Shown: in pieces, positions 38,253 to 47,283 of the stretch
How positions within the stretch are numbered: the stretch's first letter is position 1
How the letters are laid out: the number at the start of each line of letters is the position of its first letter
NCBI GenBank assembly: GCA_014360825.1
Contig: JACIWT010000002.1
Span: forward strand, 140,782 to 204,781
Direction: 5' to 3'
Length of the DNA: 64,000 bases
From: Chloroflexota bacterium
GTDB taxonomy: Bacteria > Chloroflexota > Anaerolineae > UBA2200 > JACIWT01
The notes under the pieces: generated by a model
What the model saw: only the letters and a program-made list of their open reading frames with translations
What the model was told of the DNA's origin: nothing
Databases searched by the model: none
Program-made: the position numbers and the translations under genes

Positions 38253-39890
38253 TCATGGGGCAGCCACAAGGCGGTATACAATGACCGCCCATTTTCCCCC
38301 TGAGAATTTCCGCACGAATTCCAGTTCCGGTGGTGGATTCGTTGTGTCCGCGAGGAAACTCAATTGTGGACGTATCACTGTTACCTCACGCTCGTCCACT
38401 ACCCAATATTGGACGCGGTTTTTGCGGGCATAGTGGATGAGGCGCTCGTAGGGTTCATTGGCCGATGGAATCCAGGGCCTTTCAGCATAAAATGGCACCT
38501 GGGTATCACGGGTCATGAGCAGCGTCTCCGGTGGAGTGTTCGCCTTAAGCCATAGTCCTGCCTCTCGTGGCGCAGGGTTCATGTCAGCCAGACCATTGGC
38601 CACAACAAACGGTTGCAAAGCGAGGAAGAGCGCGCAGAGTGCGAAGGCTGGCAGGCGTGTTCCCAAGGCGAGCCAGGCTGGGTGGGGCTCGTGCCCCATG
38701 AGGTTGGAAACCGTCTCGCGCCACCAATGACCCAATTCCGTGATCCCTTCCGCCACCCAGAGGAGAAGCACTGGGAAAAGGGGGGCGAAGTATCGTAACT
38801 CGATGTGGAAGGGCAGGAAGGATGCCAAAGGCAGGCAAAAAGCCAGAAGCATCGCCATACTCCAGACCCGTCTCTGATCCCACTTTCGAGCGAACCACGC
38901 CAGAGCGACTAACCCTAGCAGATAAAAAGGAAACGCCTGGTGAGAGAAGAGCGATTGCTCTAATGCGTTGAAGTTATGCCAGGTGCGATATAGGAATAGG
39001 CGAGGGTCTTGGCGGATGTAGTCGAGCAAACTGTACTTGAAACGATCTGGAGAGAACCAGATGATATGCTCGCCGGCCTCGTCAAGCCGCGCCAACTCGC
39101 GGTCGTAAAGCACGGGGTCGCCTATTACTACCCCTAACCCTGCTGCGTAGGTCACGCCTAATTTGCCACTGAGCAGAACGCGCCCGGTGTATCGGTATAG
39201 GTACGCTATGTATGGAGAGATCACCATAATGAAAGCCAATGCAGCCAACGCCAGATTGGTTATTGTCCTGCGGTCTCGCATTGTTCTGGTAGCCAAGCGG
39301 TAAAGTGTTACAATAGCCCACAAGAACGCCATGTGAAGCAGCGCCTCGGGTTTGGTAAGGTAGGCCAAGCCCAGCAATACACCCGCCCCTAGATGCCACC
39401 TGGCCAGGTTGGTATCCAAAGCGCGAAACCAGGCGTAGAGAGCGGTAAGGAGGAGCACGACGTACATGGGCTCAATCATCGTCCCCCAGAAGAGCACCCC
39501 TGCAGACAAAGGGGGAAAGACGCCCACTAGCGCTGCTGTGATGAGGGCAGCTGTCGTTCCGCTTGTCCGTCGGGCGACCAAATACGTGCACAGGGGCAAC
39601 AGGGTGCCGAAGATCAGATAGCAGAGGTCGCTTGCCCGTTTGGCGTCACCGAGCACCAGGCCCAACGTTCCAGTGACAATGGGGAAGAGGGGTGCGTAAT
39701 GCAATTCGGGCACTTGGCCTACGGTGAGCCCCCGGCCAGAAAATAGGTTGATGCCCATCAGGAGGTAATCCGGTTCGTCCCAACGCACGATGCGATCCAC
39801 GCGCAGCAAGAGCAGCCGCAGGACGAAGGAAACCAAAATAATGGCATATATCGTGAATTTTGTGGCGCGCTGCTTTCCTACGTTCTCCAT
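38253..39890 (-). CDS. GT39-like membrane glycosyltransferase (3)
   Basis: 545 residues from the ATG at 39890, 1 bp after the upstream gene's stop; a GTG at 39905 would overlap it by 14 bp. About eleven membrane helices. The first outside loop holds the acidic DEP motif (DRIVRWDEPDYLLMG), the catalytic pattern of protein-mannosyl/ArnT-like GT-C enzymes that use polyprenyl-phosphate sugars. The C-terminal soluble domain contains TQVPFYAERPWIPS and YWVVDEREVTVIRPQ, which is also found in the paralogue at 41530-43158. Acceptor unknown. Confidence 0.78.
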   Translation of the reverse strand: MENVGKQRATKFTIYAIILVSFVLRLLLLRVDRIVRWDEPDYLLMGINLFSGRGLTVGQVPELHYAPLFPIVTGTLGLVLGDAKRASDLCYLIFGTLLPLCTYLVARRTSGTTAALITAALVGVFPPLSAGVLFWGTMIEPMYVVLLLTALYAWFRALDTNLARWHLGAGVLLGLAYLTKPEALLHMAFLWAIVTLYRLATRTMRDRRTITNLALAALAFIMVISPYIAYLYRYTGRVLLSGKLGVTYAAGLGVVIGDPVLYDRELARLDEAGEHIIWFSPDRFKYSLLDYIRQDPRLFLYRTWHNFNALEQSLFSHQAFPFYLLGLVALAWFARKWDQRRVWSMAMLLAFCLPLASFLPFHIELRYFAPLFPVLLLWVAEGITELGHWWRETVSNLMGHEPHPAWLALGTRLPAFALCALFLALQPFVVANGLADMNPAPREAGLWLKANTPPETLLMTRDTQVPFYAERPWIPSANEPYERLIHYARKNRVQYWVVDEREVTVIRPQLSFLADTTNPPPELEFVRKFSGGKWAVIVYRLVAAP

Positions 39891-39891
39891 A

Positions 39892-41529
39892 TTACTCTTG
39901 CTCACTCAGCCGGGCACGCAACGTGGCCCCACTCGTACTAGCCACAAGTTGGGAGTGAGCCAGGATATACGCTTGCGTGTCGCTACTCAATTGCCGTGCC
40001 GTTCGGGCATCGAGTACAACGTAATCCGATGACTGGAACAAGGCCAATATCGCATCCTGAGCCGGTTGCCGGTGGAAAACGTCTATGGCATTGGCCTCGT
40101 TGTCTTCGTTCGTTCTGCCCGAGAGCGCAAACAGCGGTGTGTTCGCCATCCCCAAGTTAATATATAACATTTCGCCATAACTGTCCACGAAGAAACCACC
40201 ATCGCGCAACCCCGCCAACGGTCGTGACGACAGGAAAGTGTAGTTGGGCTCGAATACGAGCACGCTGGCTCCTTCTGGCACCTGGTCGCGCAACACGGCA
40301 GCCATCTCCAAGTGCACAGGTTTGATCTGACACAGAGCATCTCGAGTGGCCTTGGCTTGTCGGACTAGGTTACCCGCGCCGAGTACACACACCAGGGCGA
40401 TCAGGCCAACTTGGAAATAAGGTAGTGGCATCTTCGCTATCTTCAGATTTGCGAACCGGTCGCTCAGCAGCCCTCCAGCCCACACCGCGAGCGGAAAAGC
40501 CAACTGGGAGAAATAAGTCGCCCAGTACGTTCTGGAAACGAGATTGAGCAACAAAGCCGTTACGCCCCAGCCGATGATCACAAGCCACTGTTCACGCTGC
40601 CCGTCCTGCCGTAGCGTCAAAATGGCGAAGACCAAACCCAATAATCCCAGGCGTACAGTGAGCCAACTCCAGGTGTAATTCCATATCTCTATCAACCGGG
40701 CGATGATACCAACCGTGCCATCAGGAGGGCGCAACAGGTGAAAAAGGTACATTTGTTTGAGGTATTGTTCCGGGCACGTGATCAGGAAATAGCCTGCCAA
40801 TAGCAGGTAGGTAACTGCAACAGTCGCAGCGAAGATGAGCAAGGCGCGAAATCTTCGTTGCAGTAGTACATGCAACACAATCAATACTGGAACTATTAGC
40901 GCTGTTCCCTTCGACAAGAGCGCTAAGGTAGAGCACACGCCCGCCGCTGCCAGCGGTAGGCGTTTTTCGCTTTCTATGGCTCCCAGATAGGCGAAGAGGG
41001 CCAAGAGGGTGAACAGATTACTGGGTGCCTCGAGCATGGCACGGCGGTCCTGAGCGACCACGATGCCATCCACCGCCACCAGAAATGCAGCCAGTAGCCC
41101 CGCCCACCGCCCGCCGACTTTGCGCCCGATGAGATACGTTACCAGCACTGAAACGGTGCCCATCGCCACGCACAGATAACGGACCGCCATGAACCCGCTC
41201 GGGCTGCCCCACGGTGTGTAAGTCAGGCGCAAGATCGCAGCGAAAAGGTGGAGTGCAACAGGAGGGATAACCGCGAAGAAATCCCGGTAAGGCAGGTAGC
41301 CTTGGAGCATCAACTGGGCGCTGGTAAGATATGCCCCCTCGTCAGCGTCTTGGGCATAACGAAGTCCTTGTTCCGGAGGCACAAGCCGATACAGGCGCAG
41401 GCTTAGCGCCAGAAGGAGCACGATGATCAATGTTGCGATTTCTGTAGCGGCTGCCCTTTGCCGAAGGTTCATCATCCCCCTTGAGATACTGGCCAATGCC
41501 GTGAAACGGGCATCACCACGCGTGGGCAC
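39892..41529 (-). CDS. GT39-like membrane glycosyltransferase (2)
   Basis: 545 residues; the GTG at 41529 directly follows the upstream stop (TGAGTG), while an ATG at 41475 is also possible. About eleven membrane helices; first loop acid motif DADEGAYLTSAQLMLQG, followed by YRDFFAVIPPVALHL, characteristic of the ArnT/PMT-2 group. The soluble C-terminus ends in VVLDARTARQLSS. It is part of a four-gene - strand operon of surface-glycan genes. Confidence 0.78.
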   Translation of the reverse strand: MPTRGDARFTALASISRGMMNLRQRAAATEIATLIIVLLLALSLRLYRLVPPEQGLRYAQDADEGAYLTSAQLMLQGYLPYRDFFAVIPPVALHLFAAILRLTYTPWGSPSGFMAVRYLCVAMGTVSVLVTYLIGRKVGGRWAGLLAAFLVAVDGIVVAQDRRAMLEAPSNLFTLLALFAYLGAIESEKRLPLAAAGVCSTLALLSKGTALIVPVLIVLHVLLQRRFRALLIFAATVAVTYLLLAGYFLITCPEQYLKQMYLFHLLRPPDGTVGIIARLIEIWNYTWSWLTVRLGLLGLVFAILTLRQDGQREQWLVIIGWGVTALLLNLVSRTYWATYFSQLAFPLAVWAGGLLSDRFANLKIAKMPLPYFQVGLIALVCVLGAGNLVRQAKATRDALCQIKPVHLEMAAVLRDQVPEGASVLVFEPNYTFLSSRPLAGLRDGGFFVDSYGEMLYINLGMANTPLFALSGRTNEDNEANAIDVFHRQPAQDAILALFQSSDYVVLDARTARQLSSDTQAYILAHSQLVASTSGATLRARLSEQE

Positions 41530-43158
41530 TCACAACATTACCTCATACACCACCATGCGCTCGCCTTGGAGCGTTTCAGAGTAGATCAGCCGTAGCCAGG
41601 CAGGCACTGCCTCGCCGGAAATGAGCCCCTCAAATTGCGGTCGCAATCTCACTTCTCGTTCATCCAAAACCCAATAGCGGACGTTTTTAGCCTGCAAGTA
41701 ATCGGTGATCTCCCCGACCTCTGCGTTGGGCGTGGCAGCCCACTTCGTGTCTGCATGGAACGCAATGGCCGGATACCGTGACATAATCACCGTATCCGGC
41801 GTGACCTTATCTCGCAGCCACAGACCTATCTCCTTGTGCGCCGGACGCCAAGAACCGGTGCTGGTCTTGTTTAGCATGTTCGGCTGCATAGCCAGACAGT
41901 AAACCAAGACAAACAGCAATGGGATCAGGTTCAGGAAAGATCGGATTACCTTAGGCATCGCACCAGGAAGGCGCAATTGAGTCGCGGTGTCGGATAGCCA
42001 TCTCCCTAATTCCCACAAGCCCGCTCCCAACCATACCAACAAGCCTGGCAGTACTGCCGCGATGTAGCGCTCCTGGACGAAGAACAGCACGAATCCCAAC
42101 ACTGGAGCAATGCTTGCCACCATGAACAACTGGCGCTGTAAGTAGAGCCTGTCCCATGGCTTCTGGAACAGTGCCAGGCCGACTGGTATCAGGAAGAAAT
42201 AAGGGAAGAGCCGCCAGGTGAATAGCAGTTCGATAAATGCCCAACTGTTGCGCAGGATCAGTTTCACAAAAGCGGTTCGAGTGATGGTTGCTCCGCCCAC
42301 CTCCACCAGGTAACTCTCAGGCGAGAAGAAGTAGACCTCTTTTCCTGTGCTATCCAACCGCCAGGTGGACTTATCAAAAGCAGCGGTATTGCCGTACGCC
42401 AAGCCGATGCCAGTCTCAAACGTTACCCCTGCCTTCTCGGTGATCATCCAATGACCGGTGTGGTATGCCGTGTAGGCGGCATAAGGTAGCACGAAGAGGG
42501 CCGCGCTGGCCGCAAACAGCACCAACCCTGCTAACACAGGGCGGTGGAAGAGTCGCCGTGAGAACAATTTCATGGCCGACAAGAACAAGAACAAAACCAC
42601 GATGTATCCGATAGCCTCTGGGCGCACGAGATAGGCCGCTCCGAAGAGCGCGCCTGCCAGGGCATAGGCCCAGCGGCGCTCGTCCTCCAGGGCCACCAAA
42701 CAAGCGTAGAGGCCACTGTACACGAGGGTGTAGTATGGTGCTTCCGTCAATGTGCCCCAGCGCAGGATCGCGCCCGTCAAGGCAGGATAGAGAGCAGCGA
42801 GCAGTCCTGCGAAGGTAGCAGGGGGACCGTAGATACGCCGAGTGATCAGATAAATCGGCAGGGGGAGCAAGGAACCGAAGACCAGGTAGCAAAGATCCGA
42901 ACTCAGTTCCATATTGTGTGTGAGCGGGTAAATAATACCTGTGAGAAAGGGATAGCCAGGGGTATGATGCACATCAGGGTGACCCGTGAAACTATAACCC
43001 TGGCCAGTGATCCAATTCCTTCCTAACCAGAGGTAGAAAGGCTCGTCACCCCACACTACACGGTCAACTTGGAGTAGTGCCAGCCGCGCCAAAAACGCGA
43101 TGAGGATGAGCAAAGCGATGGTGAAACGCTCTTGTCGGGACAAGGATGGCTGCGTCAT
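41530..43158 (-). CDS. GT39-like membrane glycosyltransferase (1)
   Basis: 542 residues from the ATG at 43158. About eleven membrane helices and the first loop motif DRVVWGDEPFYLWLGRNW, closely matching that of the gene at 38253-39890; the C-terminal YWVLDEREVRLRPQF is also shared, so these two are paralogues. Likely transfers a sugar from a polyprenyl-phosphate donor to a surface glycan or protein. It follows the DUF2304 gene with no gap. Confidence 0.78.
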   Translation of the reverse strand: MTQPSLSRQERFTIALLILIAFLARLALLQVDRVVWGDEPFYLWLGRNWITGQGYSFTGHPDVHHTPGYPFLTGIIYPLTHNMELSSDLCYLVFGSLLPLPIYLITRRIYGPPATFAGLLAALYPALTGAILRWGTLTEAPYYTLVYSGLYACLVALEDERRWAYALAGALFGAAYLVRPEAIGYIVVLFLFLSAMKLFSRRLFHRPVLAGLVLFAASAALFVLPYAAYTAYHTGHWMITEKAGVTFETGIGLAYGNTAAFDKSTWRLDSTGKEVYFFSPESYLVEVGGATITRTAFVKLILRNSWAFIELLFTWRLFPYFFLIPVGLALFQKPWDRLYLQRQLFMVASIAPVLGFVLFFVQERYIAAVLPGLLVWLGAGLWELGRWLSDTATQLRLPGAMPKVIRSFLNLIPLLFVLVYCLAMQPNMLNKTSTGSWRPAHKEIGLWLRDKVTPDTVIMSRYPAIAFHADTKWAATPNAEVGEITDYLQAKNVRYWVLDEREVRLRPQFEGLISGEAVPAWLRLIYSETLQGERMVVYEVML

Positions 43159-43163
43159 ATTCA

Positions 43164-43535
43164 CTATTTCTCTGCCTCGTTCAGGTTGTTTTCTAATTCC
43201 CTCACCCGCCGTTCCAGCAAAGCGATCTCTTGGGTTAGCACCTTGATACGGTCGCCAAAATCGGAGATGGTGGTAGAGAACTGGAACAGGATCAGCACAA
43301 AAAGAAGGAAGGCGATCGTGAAGAACAGAGCGGGTGGGTAATCAATGCCCAAGGCATAGGCGATGCGATCGAGTGAGTTTATTACAATGGGCGAAATGGC
43401 AAACAATGCCGCAATTGCCAGCCAGAGGAGAGCATACTGTTCACGCAGTTTCTTGGTGCGAACCAGGTTAATCACCGTGACGAGAACAGCCAGTCCCAGG
43501 AGGCTGAGGAAAACCTGAGCACGTGGTTGCATCAT
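43164..43535 (-). CDS. DUF2304 membrane protein
   Basis: 123 residues from the ATG at 43535 (GGGGGA upstream). Three membrane helices, the conserved LREQYALLWL segment of DUF2304 and a C-terminal coiled coil (LTQEIALLERRVRELENNL). DUF2304 proteins accompany polyprenyl-phosphate glycosyltransferases in glycan clusters; the role is unknown but the context here agrees. Confidence 0.8.
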   Translation of the reverse strand: MMQPRAQVFLSLLGLAVLVTVINLVRTKKLREQYALLWLAIAALFAISPIVINSLDRIAYALGIDYPPALFFTIAFLLFVLILFQFSTTISDFGDRIKVLTQEIALLERRVRELENNLNEAEK

Positions 43536-43629
43536 CGTCCCCCTTTCAATAGAATTGCCATCGTGGCGATTTCTAAGCAAGGAGATGATACCATAGCGGG
43601 GCTATCCGGTCAATCGTGCGGCCGAGGTT

Positions 43630-44448
43630 CTATTGCGAACGGGCGACATGCAGGGGTCTTACCATCCACCACAGCGTCACCTCAATGGCGAAGTGGAGAG
43701 CCAAGCACAACCACAGATTATGGGTGAGGGCATAGGCAGTTGCGGTTAAGAAACCCAGGCTTCCCAAAAGCAAATACTCCTCCCGACATCCCACCGCCCG
43801 CAAGAGCGTTCGCAATCCTGGGTCCACCAAAGCGACCAGCAGTACAAAGACGAAGCCGGCATACGCGCCGTAGTAGTCGCCAAAAGCGAAGACGAAAGGA
43901 CTGCGACAGAACGCCCAGGACACTTCCAGATAGATGCTCTCTCTTAGCAGAAAAGCCCATCCCCACGGCTGGTCAAGGACGGCCAGGCGGGTGAATCTCC
44001 GCCTTCCATTCTCGGACAGTCTGCGGAGCAACCGTGCCATGAGCGCCAAAAGCATGTATCCCAAGATGCCAACGACAACAGCCCAACCGATCCCTGCGAT
44101 CCAATCTGATCGGGCCAGACCCATATCCCGCAAATTGACAAACCCCAGATAAAGGGCCACATAAGGCAGCCCTACGTAGTAGACCAGGCGTAGGATTTCG
44201 GCAATATGGTATTGAGCGAGAGTGGTCATGATCTGTTGCCAGCGATATCGGACTGGCTCTTGCGCCCGCTGAGATGCCCACCAGATCATGAGGTTTGCGG
44301 CGATGGCAAGGAAAGCGTAACCTAGCACGCAAGCGATGAGGCGACCGAGGTAGTTTAGTGCAAAACCCGACAATGGCGCGCCCTCCATAGCCCTGATTAG
44401 AAAAGCCACGGCCAAGCCTCCCCCTAGGCCTTGCCATGGCTCAAACAT
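43630..44448 (-). CDS. Polytopic membrane protein of unknown function
   Basis: 272 residues with about seven membrane helices. The last part (YALTHNLWLCLALHFAIEV) resembles the second and third motifs of CPBP-type (CAAX-like) membrane proteases, but the first EExxR motif is not convincing, so I do not assign that family. It lies next to tRNA-Val and upstream of the glycan operon, from which it is separated by about 95 bp. Confidence 0.6.
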   Translation of the reverse strand: MFEPWQGLGGGLAVAFLIRAMEGAPLSGFALNYLGRLIACVLGYAFLAIAANLMIWWASQRAQEPVRYRWQQIMTTLAQYHIAEILRLVYYVGLPYVALYLGFVNLRDMGLARSDWIAGIGWAVVVGILGYMLLALMARLLRRLSENGRRRFTRLAVLDQPWGWAFLLRESIYLEVSWAFCRSPFVFAFGDYYGAYAGFVFVLLVALVDPGLRTLLRAVGCREEYLLLGSLGFLTATAYALTHNLWLCLALHFAIEVTLWWMVRPLHVARSQ

Positions 44449-44451
44449 AAA

Positions 44452-44525
44452 TGGGCGAGATAGGGCTCGAACCTACGACCTCACGGATGTGAACCGTGCG
44501 CTCTGACCGACTGAGCTACTCGCCC
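44452..44525 (-). tRNA. tRNA-Val (CAC)
   Basis: Read on the - strand, a complete cloverleaf: acceptor stem GGGCGAG/CTCGCCC, D-arm GCTC/GAGC, anticodon stem CACGG/CCGTG with loop TTCACAT (anticodon CAC), a 5-nt variable loop and T-arm GTAGG/CCTAT with loop TTCGAGC. Discriminator base A at 44452. CCA is not encoded. Confidence 0.97.
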
Positions 44526-44537
44526 ACAGGTAATTCA

Positions 44538-44566
44538 ATTATACCTGCTTTGTACGAATTTGACAA
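44538..44566 (-). promoter_or_regulatory. Promoter of tRNA-Val
   Basis: On the - strand TTGTCA (44566-44561), 17-bp spacer and perfect TATAAT (44543-44538). The start near 44531 would give a 5' leader of about 6 nt ahead of the mature tRNA. Confidence 0.8.
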
Positions 44567-44620
44567 ATTGCGCTTTTCGACCCAAACTAAAAGACCTTGG
44601 GTACTGGCAAACCGTTCCGC

Positions 44621-44649
44621 TGGACAACTCGACGCAAAGGTTGTAAAAT
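44621..44649 (+). promoter_or_regulatory. Candidate promoter of the fumarase-Hdr-Frd operon
   Basis: TGGACA (44621-44626), 17-bp spacer and TAAAAT (44644-44649), each one base off consensus. It is the best match ahead of the 15.6-kb operon and predicts a long 5' leader. Confidence 0.5.
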
Positions 44650-44716
44650 ATGTGATTGGGAGATAGGCTCGATGAAGAGCCATGACCACATTTTGTTGAA
44701 CACAGACAAAGGCTCC

Positions 44717-44753
44717 TGGTCACCGCGCGGCAGTGGACACTTGGTCACCGCGC
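44717..44753 (+). repeat. Direct repeat in fumarase operon leader
   Basis: TGGTCACCGCGC occurs twice (44717-44728 and 44742-44753), 25 bp apart, in the predicted leader. The 25-bp distance is a little over two helical turns. It could be a protein-binding site or part of an RNA structure; there are no further copies, so it is not a CRISPR or longer repeat array. Confidence 0.45.
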
Positions 44754-44872
44754 AGTGCCAGTACAAGTGGATAGAGTACAGGCCATCGGCTTCGGGGACA
44801 TCGCGGGCTGGTCGTAAGGGCGTTTGGTAGGCGGCCTTGTGATGTCCTCATTTTTGTAAAGGAGGTGGGACA

Positions 44873-45718
44873 GTGCGCGAAATAAAGGCCGATGAAATCT
44901 CTGCAACGGTGGCTAAACTCTGCATCGACGCCAATTACTACCTAGGCGAAGACGTCTTGGATGCACTGAGAGCGGCCAGAGCACAAGAAATATCGCCGGT
45001 AGGACAGGCTGTGCTCGATCAGATCCTGCAAAACGCGGATGTGGCACGAGAGGAGCAGATGCCCCTCTGCCAAGATACCGGGATGACGGTGGTCTTCCTT
45101 GAGCTGGGACAGGATGCGCACATTGTCGGTGGTAGTTTGGTGGATGCGATTAACGAAGGTGTGCGTCGCGGTTATACGGAGGGCTACCTTCGCAAGTCGG
45201 TGGTAGAGCATCCCTTCTCTTCCCGCATTAATACGAAGGATAATACCCCGGCCGTGATCCACACTGACGTCGTTCCCGGTGACCGCCTTAAAATCACTGT
45301 CGTGCCCAAGGGCGGCGGCAGCGAAAACATGAGTTACCTCAATATGATGGCTCCGGCGGCGGGACGGAAGGGCATTGTGGACTTCGTCGTGGACTGCGTG
45401 GATAAGTCCGGCGCCAATCCCTGTCCACCTATTATCGTGGGTGTGGGCATCGGGGGGACAGCCGACAAGGCGATGCTCATCGCTAAGAAAGCGCTCCTGC
45501 GCCGGGTCGGTGCACCCAACCCCGATCCAGAGGTCGCGTCGTTGGAGGCCGAAATACTGGAGAAGGCCAACAAACTGGGTATAGGGCCCCAAGGCTTTGG
45601 GGGCCGGGTGACCGTATTGGCGGTGCATGCCGAAACTTACCCTTGCCACATCGCCTCAATGCCAGTGGCCGTCAACATCCAGTGCCATTCAGCGCGGCAT
45701 AAAGAAGCCGTGCTGTAA
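44873..45718 (+). CDS. Class I fumarate hydratase, alpha subunit
   Basis: 281 residues, GTG start with AAAGGAGG upstream. It corresponds to the N-terminal half of class I fumarases/tartrate dehydratases (TtdA-like). Key segments are MPLCQDTGMTVVF, KGGGSENMSYLNM, NPCPPIIVGVGIGGT and YPCHIASMPVAVNIQCHSARH; the cysteines in PLCQDTG, the NPCPP loop and the last segment fit the three ligands of the catalytic [4Fe-4S] cluster. With the beta subunit it interconverts fumarate and malate. It is the first gene of the operon that ends with a fumarate reductase, so the pair would supply or drain fumarate. The enzyme should be oxygen-sensitive, in line with anaerobic life. Confidence 0.92.
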   Translation: MREIKADEISATVAKLCIDANYYLGEDVLDALRAARAQEISPVGQAVLDQILQNADVAREEQMPLCQDTGMTVVFLELGQDAHIVGGSLVDAINEGVRRGYTEGYLRKSVVEHPFSSRINTKDNTPAVIHTDVVPGDRLKITVVPKGGGSENMSYLNMMAPAAGRKGIVDFVVDCVDKSGANPCPPIIVGVGIGGTADKAMLIAKKALLRRVGAPNPDPEVASLEAEILEKANKLGIGPQGFGGRVTVLAVHAETYPCHIASMPVAVNIQCHSARHKEAVL

Positions 45719-45727
45719 AGACCTAAT

Positions 45728-46294
45728 ATGTGCAGACTGTTATCTGCTGTCTGCCTAGCGGGTTTTGTCGTCACTGTGACTGGATGTGCGATTCTGTCTA
45801 CCCGCTTGACGCCTACGCCCTCCGAGCCCTCTGCCATTACTGGCTTAGTGATGTTGGAGAAAGACGGCAATTACATCATTGGAGTGAATTGGACATCGCG
45901 TTCGCGGGTAACATATCGGGTGACAGGCGGTGACACGACTCTCCTCAGGAATTATGTGGGCGAGACTGTGACGGTGCACGGGGTAGTGTTCGAGAAAAGC
46001 GCTTTCTTGAAAGAGTTAGTCATCCAGCGAATAGATACTGAAGTTGCCCAGCCCGGCAGCCTTTCTCAGCGAAGCGGCATTGTCCAACGATTGGGTATGT
46101 CTATATATATGCAGGGCTCCCACAAACTCCTCGATGAGAAGGGCGGCCTCATCTGCCTGTTGAGCAGCAAGACGGCGAAGGTTGACCTCGACGGTTACGT
46201 AGGCAGACAAGTCAAGGTGACCGGAACCCTGGCCAAGACCGTCGAAGGTAATGCGTGGATTATGGACGTCCTTTTGGTAGAACCTGTAAACTAG
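45728..46294 (+). CDS. Lipoprotein of unknown function between fumarase subunits
   Basis: 188 residues. A signal peptide ends in the lipobox VTVTGC, so the mature protein should be lipid-anchored outside the membrane. It appears to contain two OB-fold-like repeats, each with a closing V-G-x-x-V-x-V-x-G strand (NYVGETVTVHGVVF and GYVGRQVKVTGTL). It starts 9 bp after the alpha subunit stop and ends 10 bp before the beta subunit start, so it is in the operon. No reason for an exported protein between two cytoplasmic enzyme subunits is evident; it is an open question whether it binds metal or a ligand. Confidence 0.7.
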   Translation: MCRLLSAVCLAGFVVTVTGCAILSTRLTPTPSEPSAITGLVMLEKDGNYIIGVNWTSRSRVTYRVTGGDTTLLRNYVGETVTVHGVVFEKSAFLKELVIQRIDTEVAQPGSLSQRSGIVQRLGMSIYMQGSHKLLDEKGGLICLLSSKTAKVDLDGYVGRQVKVTGTLAKTVEGNAWIMDVLLVEPVN

Positions 46295-46304
46295 GAGGTC
46301 AGAC

Positions 46305-46850
46305 ATGAAAATAACGACACCTCTCACGGACGAAACAATTGCGAAACTTCGCGCTGGAGATGAAGTGCACATTACGGGGACGATCTATGTGGGCCGCGAT
46401 GCAGCCCACAAGCGACTGGTCGAGGCGCTAGAGAAAGGCGAGCCGCTGCCCTTTGACCCCAAGGGCCAGATCATTTATTATATGGGGCCGTCTCCGGCCA
46501 AACCAGGCAAACCCATTGGTTCCGCTGGGCCTACCACCAGTTACCGGATGGATCCTTACACGCCCCGTCTGCTCCAGGCAGGCTTGAAGGGCATGATTGG
46601 CAAGGGGAATCGCTCGCCGGAAGTCCGCGAGGCCATCCGAAAATATGAGGCAGTGTACATGGCCGCCACTGGTGGAGCAGCGGCACTCATCGCCAAATCT
46701 ATCAAAGAGGCGGAGGTCATCGCCTACGATGACTTGGGTGCGGAGGCGCTACGGCGGCTGCAGGTAGAGGACTTTCCTGCCATCGTCGTGAACGATATGT
46801 ACGGTGGCGACGCCTATGAAGATGGCAAAGCCAAATACCAGGTGACATAA
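46305..46850 (+). CDS. Class I fumarate hydratase, beta subunit
   Basis: 181 residues, the C-terminal half of class I fumarases (TtdB-like): LRAGDEVHITGTIYVGRDAAHKR, YYMGPSPAKPGKPIGSAGPTTSYRMD split over the substrate-binding region, and GLKGMIGKGNRSPEVREAI. Good Shine-Dalgarno (GGAGG) before the ATG at 46305. The stop codon overlaps the hdrC start (TAATG), so fumarase and the heterodisulfide-reductase-like genes are translationally coupled. Confidence 0.92.
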   Translation: MKITTPLTDETIAKLRAGDEVHITGTIYVGRDAAHKRLVEALEKGEPLPFDPKGQIIYYMGPSPAKPGKPIGSAGPTTSYRMDPYTPRLLQAGLKGMIGKGNRSPEVREAIRKYEAVYMAATGGAAALIAKSIKEAEVIAYDDLGAEALRRLQVEDFPAIVVNDMYGGDAYEDGKAKYQVT

Positions 46851-47260
46851 TGGCGCGCATTCAACTTTCCACTGGCAGGCTGAATTCCGACTTCGTCCGT
46901 CGGGTTGCAGAATTGAGCGGCCAGGACCTCTTGGCCTGTTACCAATGCGGCAAGTGTTCCGCCGGCTGCCCGGCTGCAGGCTCCATGAACGTTCTGCCCA
47001 GCCAGATCATTCGCCTCGTGCAATTGGGGCTCGAGGATGAGGTCCTGCAATCGGAGACCATTTGGTATTGTGCCTCGTGTTTGACATGTGTCGCTCGCTG
47101 TCCGAAAGGTGTGGACTTGGCCAGAGTAATGGAGGCCATCCGTAAGATCGCTTTAGAGCGCTACGGCGATCACATACTTGTGACCAAAATCTCGCCTGAC
47201 GAACTGGCTGAGTGGCCACAACAGGCATTTATCGGCGGCTTCCGCAAATACACACGTTGA
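46850..47260 (+). CDS. hdrC: HdrC-like [4Fe-4S] protein
   Basis: 136 residues with two [4Fe-4S] motifs: Cys30, 33, 36, 40 (CYQCGKCSAGCP) and Cys74, 77, 80, 84 (CASCLTCVARCP). Length and arrangement match subunit C of heterodisulfide reductase, which wires HdrA to HdrB. Start overlaps the fumarase beta stop by one base. Confidence 0.9.
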   Translation: MARIQLSTGRLNSDFVRRVAELSGQDLLACYQCGKCSAGCPAAGSMNVLPSQIIRLVQLGLEDEVLQSETIWYCASCLTCVARCPKGVDLARVMEAIRKIALERYGDHILVTKISPDELAEWPQQAFIGGFRKYTR

Positions 47261-47283
47261 TTTGTCAACCAACGGAGTCACCT

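Larger units (their letters stand above)
44526..44872. other. Intergenic region between tRNA-Val and fumarase operon
   Basis: 347 bp without a convincing gene. It holds the leftward tRNA promoter, a candidate rightward promoter at 44621-44649 and then a leader of about 217 nt containing two copies of a 12-bp direct repeat and a Shine-Dalgarno sequence (AAAGGAGG, near 44859) before the GTG at 44873. Confidence 0.7.

Noticed and set aside
43630-44448. CPBP/CAAX-type membrane protease
   Set aside because: The histidine motifs are suggestive but the essential glutamate motif is not clear, so only an unknown membrane protein is called.
44717-44753. Possible CRISPR repeats
   Set aside because: Only two 12-bp copies with a 13-bp gap, no array and no cas genes nearby.
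44597-44830. Small open frame between tRNA-Val and fumarase
   Set aside because: No ribosome-binding site, no recognisable family, and it lies in the predicted leader.
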